DNA from: Leptasterias polaris
Taxonomy: Eukaryota; Echinodermata; Asteroidea; Forcipulatida; Asteriidae
Length of the DNA: 64,000 bases
Direction: 5' to 3'
Assembly (NCBI GenBank): GCA_037783415.1
Contig: JAZGTN010000085.1
Span: 3,033,501 to 3,097,500 of the forward strand
Part shown: one piece after another, positions 46,200 to 57,689 of the stretch
How positions within the stretch are numbered: the stretch's first letter is position 1
Layout: each line of letters opens with the position of its first letter
The notes under the pieces: model-generated
Told to the model about the DNA's origin: nothing
Databases searched by the model: none
What the model saw: only the letters and a program-made list of their open reading frames with translations
Translations under genes and position numbers: made by a program

Positions 46200-46680
46200 A
46201 TAATACAGATTTTATTTTCAGTTTGTTTTTATATCAACGTATTTTTAAAATCGTGATAATAAAAATATTATTTTCTATCAAAGTATTTTAATCATGATTA
46301 TAAAGATATTATTTTCACAGGTTTGTTTCTATATCAACGTATTTTAATCATGATAATAAAGATGTTATTTTCACAGGTTTGTTTCTATCAACGTACTTTA
46401 ATCATGATAATAAAAATATTATTTTCACAGGTTTGTTTGTATATCAAAGTATTTTAATCATGATTATAAAGATATTATTTTCACAGGTTTGTTTCTATAT
46501 CAACGTATTTTAATCATGATAATAAAGATGTTATTTTCACAGGTTTGTTTCTATATCAAAGTATTTTAATCATGATTATAAAGATATTATTTTCACAGGT
46601 TTGTTTCTATATCAACGTATTTTAATCATCATGATAATAAAGGTATTATTTTCACAGGTTTGTTTCTATCAACGTCACTA
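46200..46680. repeat. Minisatellite, about 57-bp unit, eight copies
   Basis: The unit contains ttttcacaggtttgtttcta, tatcaacgtattttaatcat and gataataaagatattat, with small length changes. It ends just beside the possible minus-strand exon at 46696, so if that exon is real the array is intronic and begins within 20 bp of the donor. Confidence 0.88.
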
Positions 46681-46695
46681 GATTGTGATGCATAC

Positions 46696-46849
46696 CTTTT
46701 GGAAACACTTTCACCCAGATGGTAATAATTCTCCATGATAACAACTGAACTGCACTCACTTATCATCACGTCGCGACATCGTTTAATACCTTCTTGTATA
46801 AGTGGTGCCACACCCTCGCAATTAATTTGCAACACTATACTCTCGTGGA
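46696..46849 (-). CDS. Possible internal exon (154 nt), unknown protein
   Basis: The acceptor GACTGCTTTTGACAG and the donor AAAAG-GTATGC are both good. The open frame between reads HESIVLQINCEGVAPLIQ, EGIKRCRDVMISECSSVV, then IMENYYHLGESVSK, mixed and protein-like with no low complexity. I do not recognise the family with confidence. It is the best exon candidate in the window. The intron after it would begin with the 57-bp minisatellite. Confidence 0.4.
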
Positions 46850-47261
46850 CTGTCAAAAGCAGTCACCCAGCGTGTACAATCTGGGATGTCGCTCAGTGGC
46901 ATATCAAATAAGAACATGTAGGGCCTACATTGAATATATATATATATATTTTTTTTTACATAAGCATAAATTTTCTCTTAGGGAATGACTGCACGTATTT
47001 ATAAAGATCACTATGAGGTTAAATTGGAAAATACATCAATCATTTTAAGGTAAAGAAATATGGAAATTGTTTTCTGATTGATTTGTGGACACAACTACAT
47101 TTTTCTCCACCTTCTAGCTTCCAATACACACACAATCAAACAACCTTTGGATATTCCTCGTATAATTATTAAGCCCCTTTCCTATCAGACAAATTTCCCA
47201 GAAAATATGGTCGACCCTGGCAAAGCGGAGCTAACAATTTCCAGCGAAATATGGGGTAGGG

Positions 47262-47620
47262 TTAAAGGCCCTGTACACGATTGGTAAGATCGAAAAACAC
47301 AAATGTTCACAGATTCACACATAACTTACATGATTTAAAGTAAGTAATGGTAGAAAGGGTTCCTTAAAATATTTCTGCCTGAAATGCTATCGTTTCTGAG
47401 AAATGAGTAAAACAATAGTTTTTATCGCGCGCGATAATAAACTCCATGTTTGAAAAACAGAAAACACATAAGGTCTTTTTTCACTATTTTCTCGTGATCT
47501 CGATGACCAATTGAGCTCAAATTTTCACAGGTTTGTTATTTCATGTATGTGGTTGCTTACACAAAACCTGAACACTGTCTGTGATTATTTTGTCAGCTCT
47601 GCCAATCCTGTACCTTTAAA
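47262..47620. mobile_element. MITE with perfect TTAA duplication, second subfamily
   Basis: TTAA at 47262-47265 and 47617-47620. The element starts AGGCCCTGTACACGATTGG and ends CCTGTACCT. Internal phrases ccttaaaatatttctgcctg, gagaaatgagtaaaac and gaccaattgagctcaaattt match the elements at 41020 and 53790. Non-autonomous. Confidence 0.75.
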
Positions 47621-47935
47621 GGGTCTGTATACGTTTGGTAATCACTCTTAAAATGAATGGCAATACAAACCTATTGGTTAGAAGCCTACAGCAGCTTTCG
47701 ATGGTATAAAGCATTTTGAGAAACATTTCACTTCGAAGTTTTGTGATTATGTGAAAATATATCAGTTTTTATGCCCCCAAATTTGAATCTGAGAAACGTT
47801 TCTGTCAGAAACGCTTCTCAGATTGTGTATTCCTATTAGGGATTATTCCTCCTGCATGGACATATTCGCTCCGGATTTTCGGCGATATCTGAAAAACGCT
47901 TCCAAAAACTAAAGGTATACTTTGTCTTTAGGGGA
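47621..47935. mobile_element. Adjacent MITE sharing the same TTAA
   Basis: Begins AGGGTCTGTATACGTTTGG directly after the TTAA that ends the previous element. It contains a strong hairpin (aatctgagaaacgtttctg and its complement, 47788-47826). The right end, aaaggtatactttgtcttta, is partial. Confidence 0.6.
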
Positions 47936-48735
47936 GACGACCCCGGGGTTAGTCTGCTGAGTGTTCATTCTTCACAGGAAAATTGCATAAGATTGTGAAA
48001 CGAACATGGGTTTAAAAACACAGGGTTAAAACTCCCGGTCGGGTTAAAACTTCCAGGAATTCTCTGTATTGTTACTTTTCTGGGATTATTTAGTCATTAC
48101 TCATGTTACAAATCTTTAAGCTCCTCAATGGGATAGACAATGAGAACTATACAAGCAGTCTTTCACCCTTGATGAATCATCTATATACACAAGGCCACTC
48201 AAGGCAGACTCGAAAATTCCATGTCAAACCCATCTGAGGGAAAAACATATTCTCAGTTACAATTATACTGATAATTTGAACTGCCAATAAAGGTCTGGCA
48301 AAACCAACCAGCTCTTTTCAGAGTCAATACTGTTTCCAAGAACAGATTGTCACATATTATAGTCTGCTCGCAAGAATTGTGTTAATGTTTGTTTTCACCT
48401 TTCAAACACCTATTTTTCTGTTACCTTTTCCCCAAGTGTATCTAGATGTACACTGATGATTAGTGTTTATTTTGCTAACCCCTCCCCGCACTGTAGTTGT
48501 TTTACCTATAGTAACTTAGACAAAATGACTAAAATTTACACTAAAAGGTAAAAGATTAGCACAACGGTGTTGGGTAAGATAAAGTTACCCATATATCTGG
48601 GTAAGAATTTTACACAACCCTGGGCAAACTTTGGGTTGGGTAAGGTTTACCCAACTTTTTTGTTGTCATTCAGGGAACATGTTTGTTTCTGGGTAAACAC
48701 TAGTTTTACTCAGTATTGGGGACTATTGGGTAAAC
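47936..48735. other. Non-coding DNA with TTACCC/GGGTAA words
   Basis: No gene seen. Between 48560 and 48735 the words gggtaa and ttaccc repeat irregularly (ttgggtaaggtttacccaac among others), and again to about 48970. This is either a decayed repeat or a diffuse inverted structure. Confidence 0.4.
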
Positions 48736-48912
48736 AATAGACCTTATGCATTGACGTCACCAAGCCGCCATCTTAGAGGTAAACTGATGATGAAACAATG
48801 GAAACACGCTGATTTGTACGCGCGGCGCACAATTCTGGCCAATGAGCATCTTCCTTTTGACCTCTAGGTGAGGGCGCCCTACTCAAATGACGTCATATGC
48901 ATCAGGTCTATT
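48736..48912. mobile_element. MITE with AATAGACCT ends
   Basis: Starts aatagaccttatgcattgac and ends as the near reverse complement (gacgtcatatgcatcaggtc then tatt). About 177 bp with an inner accaagccgccatctt stretch. No target duplication is certain. Confidence 0.6.
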
Positions 48913-49254
48913 GCACAGGGCTGAGTAAACTCTTATCTATCCTCAGTTGGGTAAACTTTAATTTTTTTTTTTTTACCACAGTATCAACAACTAAAAAATA
49001 CATTATCACTCAAGAGCGATCAGTTTAGAGAATACAATACAGTAAAGATATATCAAGATGAAAATAAATATGATACCGCAGAGGGATCCATTTTAGAAGC
49101 AGAGCTTGTAGGCAATGGTCCCTAAAGACATGCATTTGCATTGAGACACATATTAATTACACTTCGGCGAACCACAACTTTATACCGAAGCTGACAACTA
49201 TGTTCCCTCAAAAAGGTAAGAGTTGTACCCAATATTTTGTACAGTGCATAAGTA

Positions 49255-49463
49255 TAGACGATGTGACCTCTGACGTCATTTGAAAATCATAACATGATGC
49301 GCGCGCATGTCGCCGGGCAAAACCTTTGTGTACTTGACAGCCAGCTAGAAAGTACACGCAATATTACCGTGACTACGCGTCTTTTTGGCCGGCGGAACAT
49401 GACTTGGACAACAGACTTGTCAACAGAGGGCGATTTGAATGTAAACAGAGGTCACATCGTCTA
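49255..49463. mobile_element. MITE with TAGACGATGTGACCTCTG ends
   Basis: An 18-bp left end is matched by its exact reverse complement at 49446-49463, giving a 209-bp element. A TA on each side may be the target duplication. The 68-codon ORF over it ends past the element and is incidental. Confidence 0.7.
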
Positions 49464-49619
49464 CAGCTGGAACCCCATCCCTACCCGACTCAGTCGTTAG
49501 CTCATCGTCTACAAATCAATTCAAATCTTAACTTGAGAACCACTGGACTGACCATTATTGAAATACAGCCCATATTATCATACAATGTCTTTATCCAGGT
49601 AAATCCGGTATAAACGGTA

Positions 49620-50127
49620 ATTTCAGAGTCTTCAAATGCGGTGATCTCGACTTTGACAGTATTTCATCAGATGAAAAGATTTCTTGAGATGATTGTTAAT
49701 GGTCCATAGTATGATCAATGAGCTTCCAGACTGAAATTTCCCCCCATAATTACCACAAGTCCGTTCTCTTTCTTTGATTGGATTGAAACCATTTCTCCAA
49801 AATGATCACAAAGATCGTCCTCTAAATCTGAAAGCAAAGGTGTTTCCTTTCAGTCGCGTGGACGTTTGAAATAATTTTAATCAATCAAGATTTTGTGACG
49901 CGCAAAGTCTCCATAAATGACGATTGTGTGTCGCAAGGTCTTGTCACATCAGTTTCCAATAAGATGTCCAAATCAAATTAAAGCCATATGTTGTCTTTGT
50001 TCCAAAACCAATACGGTATATAATTCAATTCAAGACAAGGTATTAATTTGCTATTTTACACCCTGCGGGCTTTGTGTGATCACAGAAACATTGAGTTACA
50101 TTCTTGAGCACATAAGATACCTAGTAC
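49620..50127. other. Non-coding DNA, no gene seen
   Basis: Single-copy looking sequence between MITEs, with no exon or repeat I can support. Confidence 0.4.
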
Positions 50128-50131
50128 TTAA

Positions 50132-50492
50132 AGGCACTGGACACGTTTGGTAATTACTCAAAATGTATATTAGCATAAAAACTTACTTGGTAACGAGCAA
50201 CGGAGAGCTGTTGATAGTATAAAACATTGTGAGAAACCACTCCCTCTGAAGTAACGTAGTTTTTGAGAAATTTCTCACTAAAATAATAAAAGACTTCATG
50301 CATGAAGCCTTTTATTAGCATCTGAAAGCACACAAAATTGTGCAACAAGGGTGTTTTTTCTTTCTTTATTTTCTTGCAACTTCGATGACCGATTCAGCCT
50401 AAATTTTCACAGGTTTGTTATTTTATGCATATGTTGGGATACACCGAGTGACAATACTGGTCTTTGATAATTACCAAACATGTTCAGTGCCT
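50132..50492 (+). mobile_element. MITE of the AGGCACTG/TTAA family
   Basis: Left TTAA at 50128-50131, then AGGCACTGGACACGTTTGG. The end is CAGTGCCT, followed by TTGT where TTAA is expected. It carries the full family order, with gagctgttgatagtataaaa, ctgaagtaacgtagtttttg, an internal hairpin around cttcatgcatgaag, and cacaggtttgttatttta. No ORF of note. Confidence 0.8.
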
Positions 50493-51074
50493 TTGTCATT
50501 TCACTTCCGTATTTATCCGTTTACAGCACAGAGGAAGAGTCCTACGTAGGGCCCAAGTGGATACCTAATTCATGGTATGTTTGTAACGGGGCCGGTTTTA
50601 CAACAGGCTATAATTGCCATTAAGGTGTATACCAACCTTAATTGCCAAAGCGATTTTGATGGATCGTAGCGCTTTGTGAAATCGAGCCTCCCTGACACAG
50701 GGTTGTTGGCAGTTCTTATTAGCATTTCATATGAAGCGGCCGGACTCATTTTCCAGGTCGTGTGATGAGCCATAGGCACTGTGATCAAATTTCTCAAGTA
50801 AACGTTTGAACCCCAAAGTATCGAAACTCTGGTAGAACTTAGCCCGCAAGTTGAAAAAGGGGGTGCAATTTACCAGAGCCGAGGATTGAGTAATCCTTCA
50901 TCTTGAGTTGTATACAAATAATTTTGTTAATTCTAAAACAACGTGCCAGTTTTTTCAAAGTTTGAATCAGAAGTATACCGCGACGTGACATCAGACTCTC
51001 GTCAACCGTAACAGTTTGGTTCCATCTTCATTCAAAAAAATGAAAACGTTTAATCATTGCAGAGTGATGTTTAA

Positions 51075-51441
51075 AGGCACTGAACACGTTTGGTAATTGT
51101 CAAAGACCAGTATTCTCACTTGGTGTATCCCAACATATGCATAAAATAACAAGCCTGTGAAAATTTGGACTCAATTGGTCATTGAAGTTGCAAGAAAATT
51201 ATGAAAGAAAAAACACCCTTGTTGTACAAATTAGTGTGCTTTCAGATAGGAATAAAAGACTTCTGGCCAGAAGTCTTTTATTATTTTAGTGAGAAATTAC
51301 CTCTTTCTCAAAAACTACGTTACTTCAGAGGGAGTCGTTTCTCACAATGTTTTATACTATCAACAGCTCTCCGTTGCTCGTTACCAAGTAATTTTTATGC
51401 TAATATATATTTTGAATAATTACCAAACGTGTACAGTGCCT
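51075..51441 (-). mobile_element. MITE of the AGGCACTG/TTAA family, inverted copy
   Basis: TTAA at 51071-51074 and 51442-51445. The element is the reverse orientation of the one at 50132. The ends AGGCACTGAACACGTTTGG and CAGTGCCT are intact, making this the best-preserved member in the window. Confidence 0.82.
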
Positions 51442-51713
51442 TTAAGGGAAAAACAAAGCAATATGGCGGTCTAGTCTATTGCGTTATTATGCTCAGTCCA
51501 GGTTGAATTTTGTTTTACTGTTGTAATTGTTGTTTTGATTTGACTGTTTAACATTTAGTTTAGATATCGCACTCGGACCATTCTGTAGTGCTTGTGTCAC
51601 TGAATAAAAACACTTCAACGCTTAATGCATGGTTTTGTCGTCAGAAGGACCGACGAGTGCCGTGTACAAGGACACAGTTTGTACATTATAGAAAACATAA
51701 CACTTTACTCAGT

Positions 51714-52980
51714 TTAGTGCCATGGAAGGGGGCGGGTTACTCTGGTTAACACCATGGAAGGGAAGGGGTGAACCCTGGTTAAAATGATGGAAGGGTAGGG
51801 GTGAACCTGGTCAACACCATGGGAGGGTAGGGGTTTACCCTGGTGAACACCATGAAAGGGTAGGGGTTTACCCTGGTGAACACCATGAAAGGGTAGGGGT
51901 TTACCCTGGTGAACACCATGAAAGGGTAGGGGTTTACCCTGGTTCACACCATGAAAGGGTAGGGGTTTACCCTGGTGAACACCATGGAAGGGTAGGGGTT
52001 TACCCTGGTGAACACCATGGAAGGGTAGGTGTTTACCCTGGTGAACACCATGGCAGGGTAGGTGTTTACCCTGGTGAACACCATGAAAGGGTAGGTGTTT
52101 ACCCTGGTTAACACCATGAAAGGGTAGGTTTTTACCCTGGTTATGGAAGGGTAGGGGTTTGTGGACGGGTAGGGTTTACTTTGGTTAACACTATGGACGG
52201 GTAGGGGTTTACCCTGGTTCACACCATGGAAGGGTAGGTGTTTACCTTGGTTAACACCATAGAAGGGTCGGGTTTACCCTGGTTAACACCATGGAAGGGT
52301 ATGGGTTTACCCTGGTGAACACCATGAAAGGGTAGGTTTTTACCCTGGTTATGGAAGGGTAGGGGTTTGTGGACGGGTAGGGGTTTATGGACGGGTAGGG
52401 GTTTACTTTGGTTAACACTATGGACGGGTAGGGGTTTACCCTGGTTAACACCATAGAAGGGTAGGGGTTTACCCTGGTTAACACCATGGAAGGGTATGGG
52501 TTTACCCTGGTGAACACCATGAAAGGGTAGGGGTTTACCCTGGTGAACACCATGAAAGGGTAGGTTTTTACCCTGGTTATGGAAGGGTAGGGGTTTGTGG
52601 ACGGGTAGGGGTTTATGGACGGGTAGGGGTTTACTTTGGTTAACACTATGGACGGGTAGGGGTTTACCCTGGTTCACACCATGGAAGGGTAGGTGTTTAC
52701 CTTGGTTAACACCATAGAAGGGTCGGGGTTTACCCTGGTTAACACCATGGAAGGGTATGGGTTTACCTTGGTGAACACCATGAAAGGGTAGGGGTTTACC
52801 CTGGTGAACACCATGAAAGGGTAGGGGTTTACCCTGGTGAACACCATGAAAGGGTAGGGGTTTACCCTGGTTAACACCATGGAAGGGTATAAGAGGTTGC
52901 ACCCGAATAACACAATGGAAGGGCATGGGTTTACCTTGGTAAACAATGGAAGGGTAAGGGGCTTACCCTGCCTGGTTAAA
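51714..52980. repeat. Minisatellite, 33-bp unit, same family as at 43 kb
   Basis: The unit is accatgaaagggtagggg plus tttaccctggtgaac. The shared core gggtttaccctggttaacac relates it to the 35/43-bp array 8 kb away. A compound block with three ggacgggtaggggttta pieces recurs at about 52141, 52337 and 52573. Because 33 is a multiple of three, all frames stay open for long stretches, giving a 235-codon ORF with an 11-residue repeat (GKPLPFHGVHQ). This is not evidence for a protein. Confidence 0.9.
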
Positions 52981-53789
52981 ACAATGAAATGCCCGGTCAA
53001 ACATGTTTGCTCATGACTTTGTGGAGTTATGCTCGACCCAAATTTTATCCTATACATTTGCACTTGGGACACTTAAGCATTCTGACACGTAGACCGTCGA
53101 AGAAAATTACTGACAGATCGTTTTGCCACAAGTTAGAAGAAGAAAAAAATTACAAGCTTTTTGAATTTTGCTGATCTGTTGCTAATGTGTAATGAATGAC
53201 AATTTCTTCGGTTCGGGTGGCTAACGTGCCTCGCTGAAATTAAAAACACACTCTTTAAATTCACAGCCAGTGGGGATAAGAAACGGTTTCAACCGATCGC
53301 ATCTTCTAAATGACCTGGTTTTTTTCCCCCTCTAGAAATGTAAATCGATTCGCTGTTTGTCTTTAGGGCCCACGACTGTCGCGCATAAACTCCTTCCCTT
53401 GGATGGACTGGGGAAGGTTAATTGTTGCGTCGTCAGGGTTCGGGGTTCGATAAAAAGGGGAACGTTCTGCTTTAGCTTCTTATGAAGGTGACAGCCTCTC
53501 CTTGGTATCGATCGACCCCGACGGGAAGGAATGAAAGATGCTCATTGAACAAGGGGGAGGGGGGGGAGCCTGGGTGAAAGGAACATTCCCCCTTAGAAGA
53601 TGGGACAGGGTAATTTCCAGAAAGGTTTTATTTCTAATTCAAAGAGCCAGTGACTGTGACTGTGAACAACTTTGGATTGTTATATCACAAGTTACTATTC
53701 TGGGTTTAACAATTCGCACAGTGAACAGAATGATGAAAGTAATTGTGGAGTTTTAAATCTGTTTAATACCGGTATCCACGGGTGTGAAC
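52981..53789. other. Non-coding DNA, no gene seen
   Basis: Includes a G-rich patch (53553-53567). No repeat or exon supported. Confidence 0.4.
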
Positions 53790-54135
53790 ATTGGTAAGAT
53801 TGAAAATATAAATGTTCACAGATTCGCACATAACTTACATGGTATAAAGATGGTTATGGTGGAAAACTTCCCTTGAAATAGTTTTGCTTGAAATGCCATA
53901 GTTTTTAGAAAATGAGTAAAACTATAGTCTTTATCCTGCAGGATAAATTCCGATGTTTGAAAAGAAGTTAAAACATATATTATGGGGGTTTATCACTGTT
54001 TTCTCATGACTCCGAAGACCGATTGAGCTTTAAAACTTTCACAGGTTTGTTATTTCATGTATATGTCATGTATGTTAGGTCACATCAAGTGTGGATACAG
54101 GTCTTTGGCAATTACCAATGTTGTACACTGCACCT
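53790..54135. mobile_element. MITE of the TTAA family, second subfamily
   Basis: Contains ataacttacatggtataaag, ccttgaaatagttttgcttg, an internal tatcctgcaggata hairpin, cacaggtttgttatttcatg and catcaagtgtggatacaggt. Both termini are eroded (gggtgtgaacattgg on the left, tgtacactgcacc on the right). Confidence 0.65.
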
Positions 54136-54239
54136 GTGGCTGCCTCAGGACTCACTTGTGCCCTGAGGAGTTTCGGTCAATAAATGTTCCCAAACTTATG
54201 AGAATAACAGTACACCCAACAAAGGTGTACCCAAGAGAC

Positions 54240-55135
54240 TAGTATTCGCAACTACTCTATCAAAAATGTTCGAAACCAAACACAACAAACAGGACGCCGA
54301 GGCACTTGTCAATTTGTCCAGATGTGTAGTAGAGTAGAAGAGATAATAATCTGGAATTTAATTGATAACAAGAAAAACTAATAAGAAACTTACATAGTAC
54401 AACAATTAGAACAAATGGAACTCTTTGTAAACAATGCTAAAACTGTGTTGCTTGAGGAAGATACACAATGAACTGGGTTGATTTGCTTTCCTCAACTTTC
54501 ACTTTTAAGCTGTAAAATCTCTTTAAATGCACTAAATTCCTTCTCTGGTGATGACTAATAAACAAGGAAAAGATAGCTTACCAAATTGGGGCCTTTGAAG
54601 TCCAATAAAGGGTGAATAACTTGAAGACAGAGATAACTTTCTGTGGATGTATCTAATTTAACATGCTGCTTGTAATGAACTCACATGTGCAATAAAGATG
54701 GCTGCACTTTGTTTATGTGTTAAAACAATGCAACACTTGTACCCGCACACAGCCTAGTGCCCTCATACACACATACAATGCACAAGGTCACGAAGTAAGT
54801 GGGATAGAGGTTGACTATTGGAACATGTAGCAGGCTCTTTCATTGGCATACTTTCACTAATTAACTTAAGTCTTGATTCTCTTTAAAGGAAACTTCTCTA
54901 TTAGAATCTGTTTTCACTAGGTGGAAATATGAAAATACCTACATGTATTAAATGAAACAACTTTAAAATAAACTTCACTGCACACATTGCTGCTGCAGTG
55001 ACAGCACCCTTTATATGATTAATATAATAGTTGACACGTGTTATTATTATTGTGATAGGCACTGTATGTGTAGAGCAAAATCAAAATAATTGATTAATAA
55101 CATGAGGCCCTTGCACAGTGTTACTATCTCCGTTA
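54240..55135. other. Non-coding DNA, no gene seen
   Basis: AT-rich and without clear repeats or exons. Confidence 0.4.
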
Positions 55136-55139
55136 ATTT

Positions 55140-55400
55140 GACCCTAAGCAATCATCGGAAACCATCTCAACCCCTTTGGAGCATGCAGCACCGGCAGCCC
55201 GGTTTGCGGACAGGTTGTTAATCATTCACATGAACAGTTTCACACCTATCGCATGTACCCAATTACTCCTGCGTGATGAGAAGCAATTATAGTTAACAAG
55301 TGTTTTGCCCAACAACACAGCTGTTAAAGACTGGGATTGAAACTTCTGATGCATCAACCAGAAGAACTTGATTTGGATGCTCTAGACCACTCGGGCCAAG
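55140..55400 (-). mobile_element. tRNA-derived SINE, minus strand
   Basis: The A box TGGCCCGAGTGGTCTAGAGC (55379-55398) and a B-box region GTTTCAATCCC (about 55331-55342) sit at tRNA spacing. The SINE body follows, with the tgttgttgggcaaaacactt type of phrase. The A box resembles Ser/Leu-type tRNAs. It is related to the copies at 29677 and 55670. Confidence 0.6.
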
Positions 55401-55669
55401 CCTGGAAACAGTTTATCCTCAGAATAACGCGCAACCCAACCCCAAAATGATATATTTTTGACCTAAAACGGAACCCTTCTCTCGAAATGATTCCACTAGG
55501 AAACATTTTCAAGACAACAACACCGTTGTGCCAGTACTAATTATTCAAACTTTGCTAAACGTTTAACCAGATTGAAAAACTGTTATCCCAAGGATACAAA
55601 TGCTCCCCGATCAAGATATTTTTTTATTTTATTACAACGACACTTTGTGCAAATAAATCTCATCAATTT

Positions 55670-55864
55670 CAACTCCTTTGCATTATGCAGAACCGGAAAC
55701 CAACTGAGCGGCAGCACATGTTGATAATCATTCACAATAACCATCTCTACCGTGCCACAGGTACCCATTTACTTCTGGGTGATGAGAAGCAGTTAAGTGC
55801 CATGGCTAAGAACGCAAGTATCGTGGCGGGATTCGAAACCACATTCTGATGACTCAGCCACCAG
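55670..55864 (-). mobile_element. tRNA-derived SINE, truncated, minus strand
   Basis: B box GTTTCGAATCCCGCC near 55829-55845, then a body with GCACTTAACTGCTTCTCATC. The 5' A box has been lost at the joint with the MITE that starts at 55865. Confidence 0.55.
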
Positions 55865-56056
55865 AGCCCAATTTCATAAAGCCTGTAAGCACAAACAATT
55901 GCTAAGCACAGAAAATTCTTGCTTAGCACAAGCAGGTTACCAGCCAATATTCCATAAAGCCTACACTGTTGTGACTGGTGACCCACTTATTTTTTGCTTA
56001 GCAAAGTAATTTGCTAAGCATTATTTACTGCTAAACAGCTTTTTGAAATTGGGCCC
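55865..56056. mobile_element. MITE of the GGGCCCAATTTCAT family
   Basis: Starts agagcccaatttcataaagc and ends ttttgaaattgggccc. It has the internal phrases aattgctaagcacaga and gcaggttaccagcc. This is the most complete member here. Confidence 0.65.
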
Positions 56057-56059
56057 AGA

Positions 56060-57300
56060 ACTTGAATTCGGCGCTGTAGATTGCATCGGCCACAACACGC
56101 TAATCGTAATCGTCTGCTCAAGAATAAAATTAGTTCGTTCTCATGCAAACTTTCCGTCTCAATGCGATCATCACACTCAAACAAAATAACGGTGATAAAT
56201 ATTTTAACTGATTGGGTATCTCATCTCTTGCTCGACTGTAAACGATACCTTCTGGCACAGCATTCCCAGCGCTCCGTGCACTGTCCCTGTTAGAGTTTCC
56301 ACCACATTATTATTGTATTCATAAGTGAATAGAAGAACAAGTTTTGCAATAAATTTGAAATCATCCGTACACCTAAAACATGTTCTATTTCAGAAATAAG
56401 TCAAATTTGCTTATGCTATTCATCCGTATAATTTGTATCACACACTTCAACAAATACTAAAAGGGTAGCTACCTTCCCTTGAAAGTACACATTGTTGATG
56501 ATATTTTGATAATATGAAGCATGATCAATATAGAATGTTATAGCAAATAAAAGAAAAGTAAATATCGAGGTGACAACGCGGTCACCTGTAGGCTGCCAGT
56601 TGAAGGCGATAACGGAAGCCGCGTGGAGCTGGCGCAAACGGTTTAGCGCCTCGCTCAGTATGGATGCACGGCGATTAAGTTACCCGCGATCACCTAATGC
56701 ACACTCTTTGTGCCGAGGTGACAAACTGGAAATCCACAATTTATGAATTTCACACTTGTGTTGTTAATATAGCCCGCGTTAGCACGAATTGGGTTTCAAA
56801 CGAAGAAATATGATGCAAGTGTTGTTCTACTCTAGCTAAAGGACGGGGTAAGGACTTGATGAAATCTGACTATATGAAATTACAGTTAATATCAAACTGC
56901 TACGCTTCAATTTAATCTCCGTTAACGCATAATATTAAAGCGGAAAGCAAAGACAGAATTCATCTTGAAGCCATCTGTTCTTACAATATTCACATGTTTT
57001 TCAGGGTTTCTGGCTAAAATTTTGTGCGGCACATAATGATCGCTGAACAGTAATCCAATTTCAATATCCTAGTTTCACTATTAAAACCCGGCATCTATCC
57101 AACACGTTTCTAAAACAACCATGAATATTGTGTTGTTTTTTGTTGCACGTTCTATGTGTTACTACTTTGCTTTGAAAACATCGGGGGGAAAATAAGTATT
57201 TCCGTGGAACATAATTCCGGCTTATTTGAGAGGTAAAAAGAAATGTATACTTATAATTATAGACATGTATATAAATTTATACATATGTTTTTTGTTTTGT
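56060..57300. other. Non-coding DNA, no gene seen
   Basis: No exon with good signals, no repeat array. Confidence 0.4.
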
Positions 57301-57347
57301 TTTTTGTGTGGCTATAAATGGATATGTTTTTGTTTGTGCTTGTTTAT

Positions 57348-57386
57348 GCCTCTGACGAAGGTCCGGTTTGGATCGAATGCCAAGGC
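57348..57386 (+). ncRNA. Hammerhead-ribozyme-like motif, left arm
   Basis: GCCT, CTGACGA, an extra A, stem GGTCC-GGTTT-GGATC, then GAA. The final part reads TGCCAAGGC instead of A-NN-T-A-AGGC, so the 15.1-16.1 pair is altered in this copy and activity is unlikely. Confidence 0.35.
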
Positions 57387-57425
57387 AATCTCTTCTAGGG
57401 GAGTTGGCCTTTAGTAGGGGTGTCG

Positions 57426-57464
57426 GCCTTAGCTTTCGATCCAAACCGGACCTTCGTCAGAGGC
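57426..57464 (-). ncRNA. Hammerhead-ribozyme-like motif, right arm
   Basis: On the minus strand: stem I GCCT with AGGC, the core CTGACGA, one extra A, stem II GGTCC/GGATC with loop GGTTT, GAA, a single A-T pair enclosing GC, H17 = A, then stem I. All conserved core bases of a hammerhead are present. Departures are the extra A before stem II and the one-pair stem III, which would need a dimer to cleave. Small-stem-III hammerheads are described in Penelope-like retroelements. Confidence 0.45.
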
Positions 57465-57689
57465 ATAAACGAGCACAAACAAAAACATATCCATTTATAG
57501 CCACAAAAAAAGGAGCAAAGAATTATGGGAAGGCATCCAGAAAAAGGCGGGAAAATTATAGCCAATCAAAGTTATCAATTTACAAACGATTGGGTGGCTA
57601 AGAACCAACTAGAGTTAGGTAATGAGGACAAGAGGAAGGTCAATGCGAGAATTGTATAAATATATATTTCTTTTCAGATGAATATGCCT

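Larger units (their letters stand above)
57306..57506. repeat. Inverted repeat carrying two hammerhead-like motifs
   Basis: Arms of about 80 bp (57306-57386 and 57426-57506) are almost exact complements, with a 39-bp centre. Each arm includes ggctataaatggatatgttt, ttgtttgtgct and the motif gcctctgacgaaggtccggt. The arrangement is two element termini in opposite orientation, as seen when retroelement ends insert head to head. Confidence 0.8.

Noticed and set aside
51714..52926. A 235-codon repetitive protein with an 11-residue repeat
   Set aside because: The 33-bp period keeps frames open automatically. Several overlapping frames are open, there is no signal peptide or splice context, and the related 43-bp array gives no matching protein.
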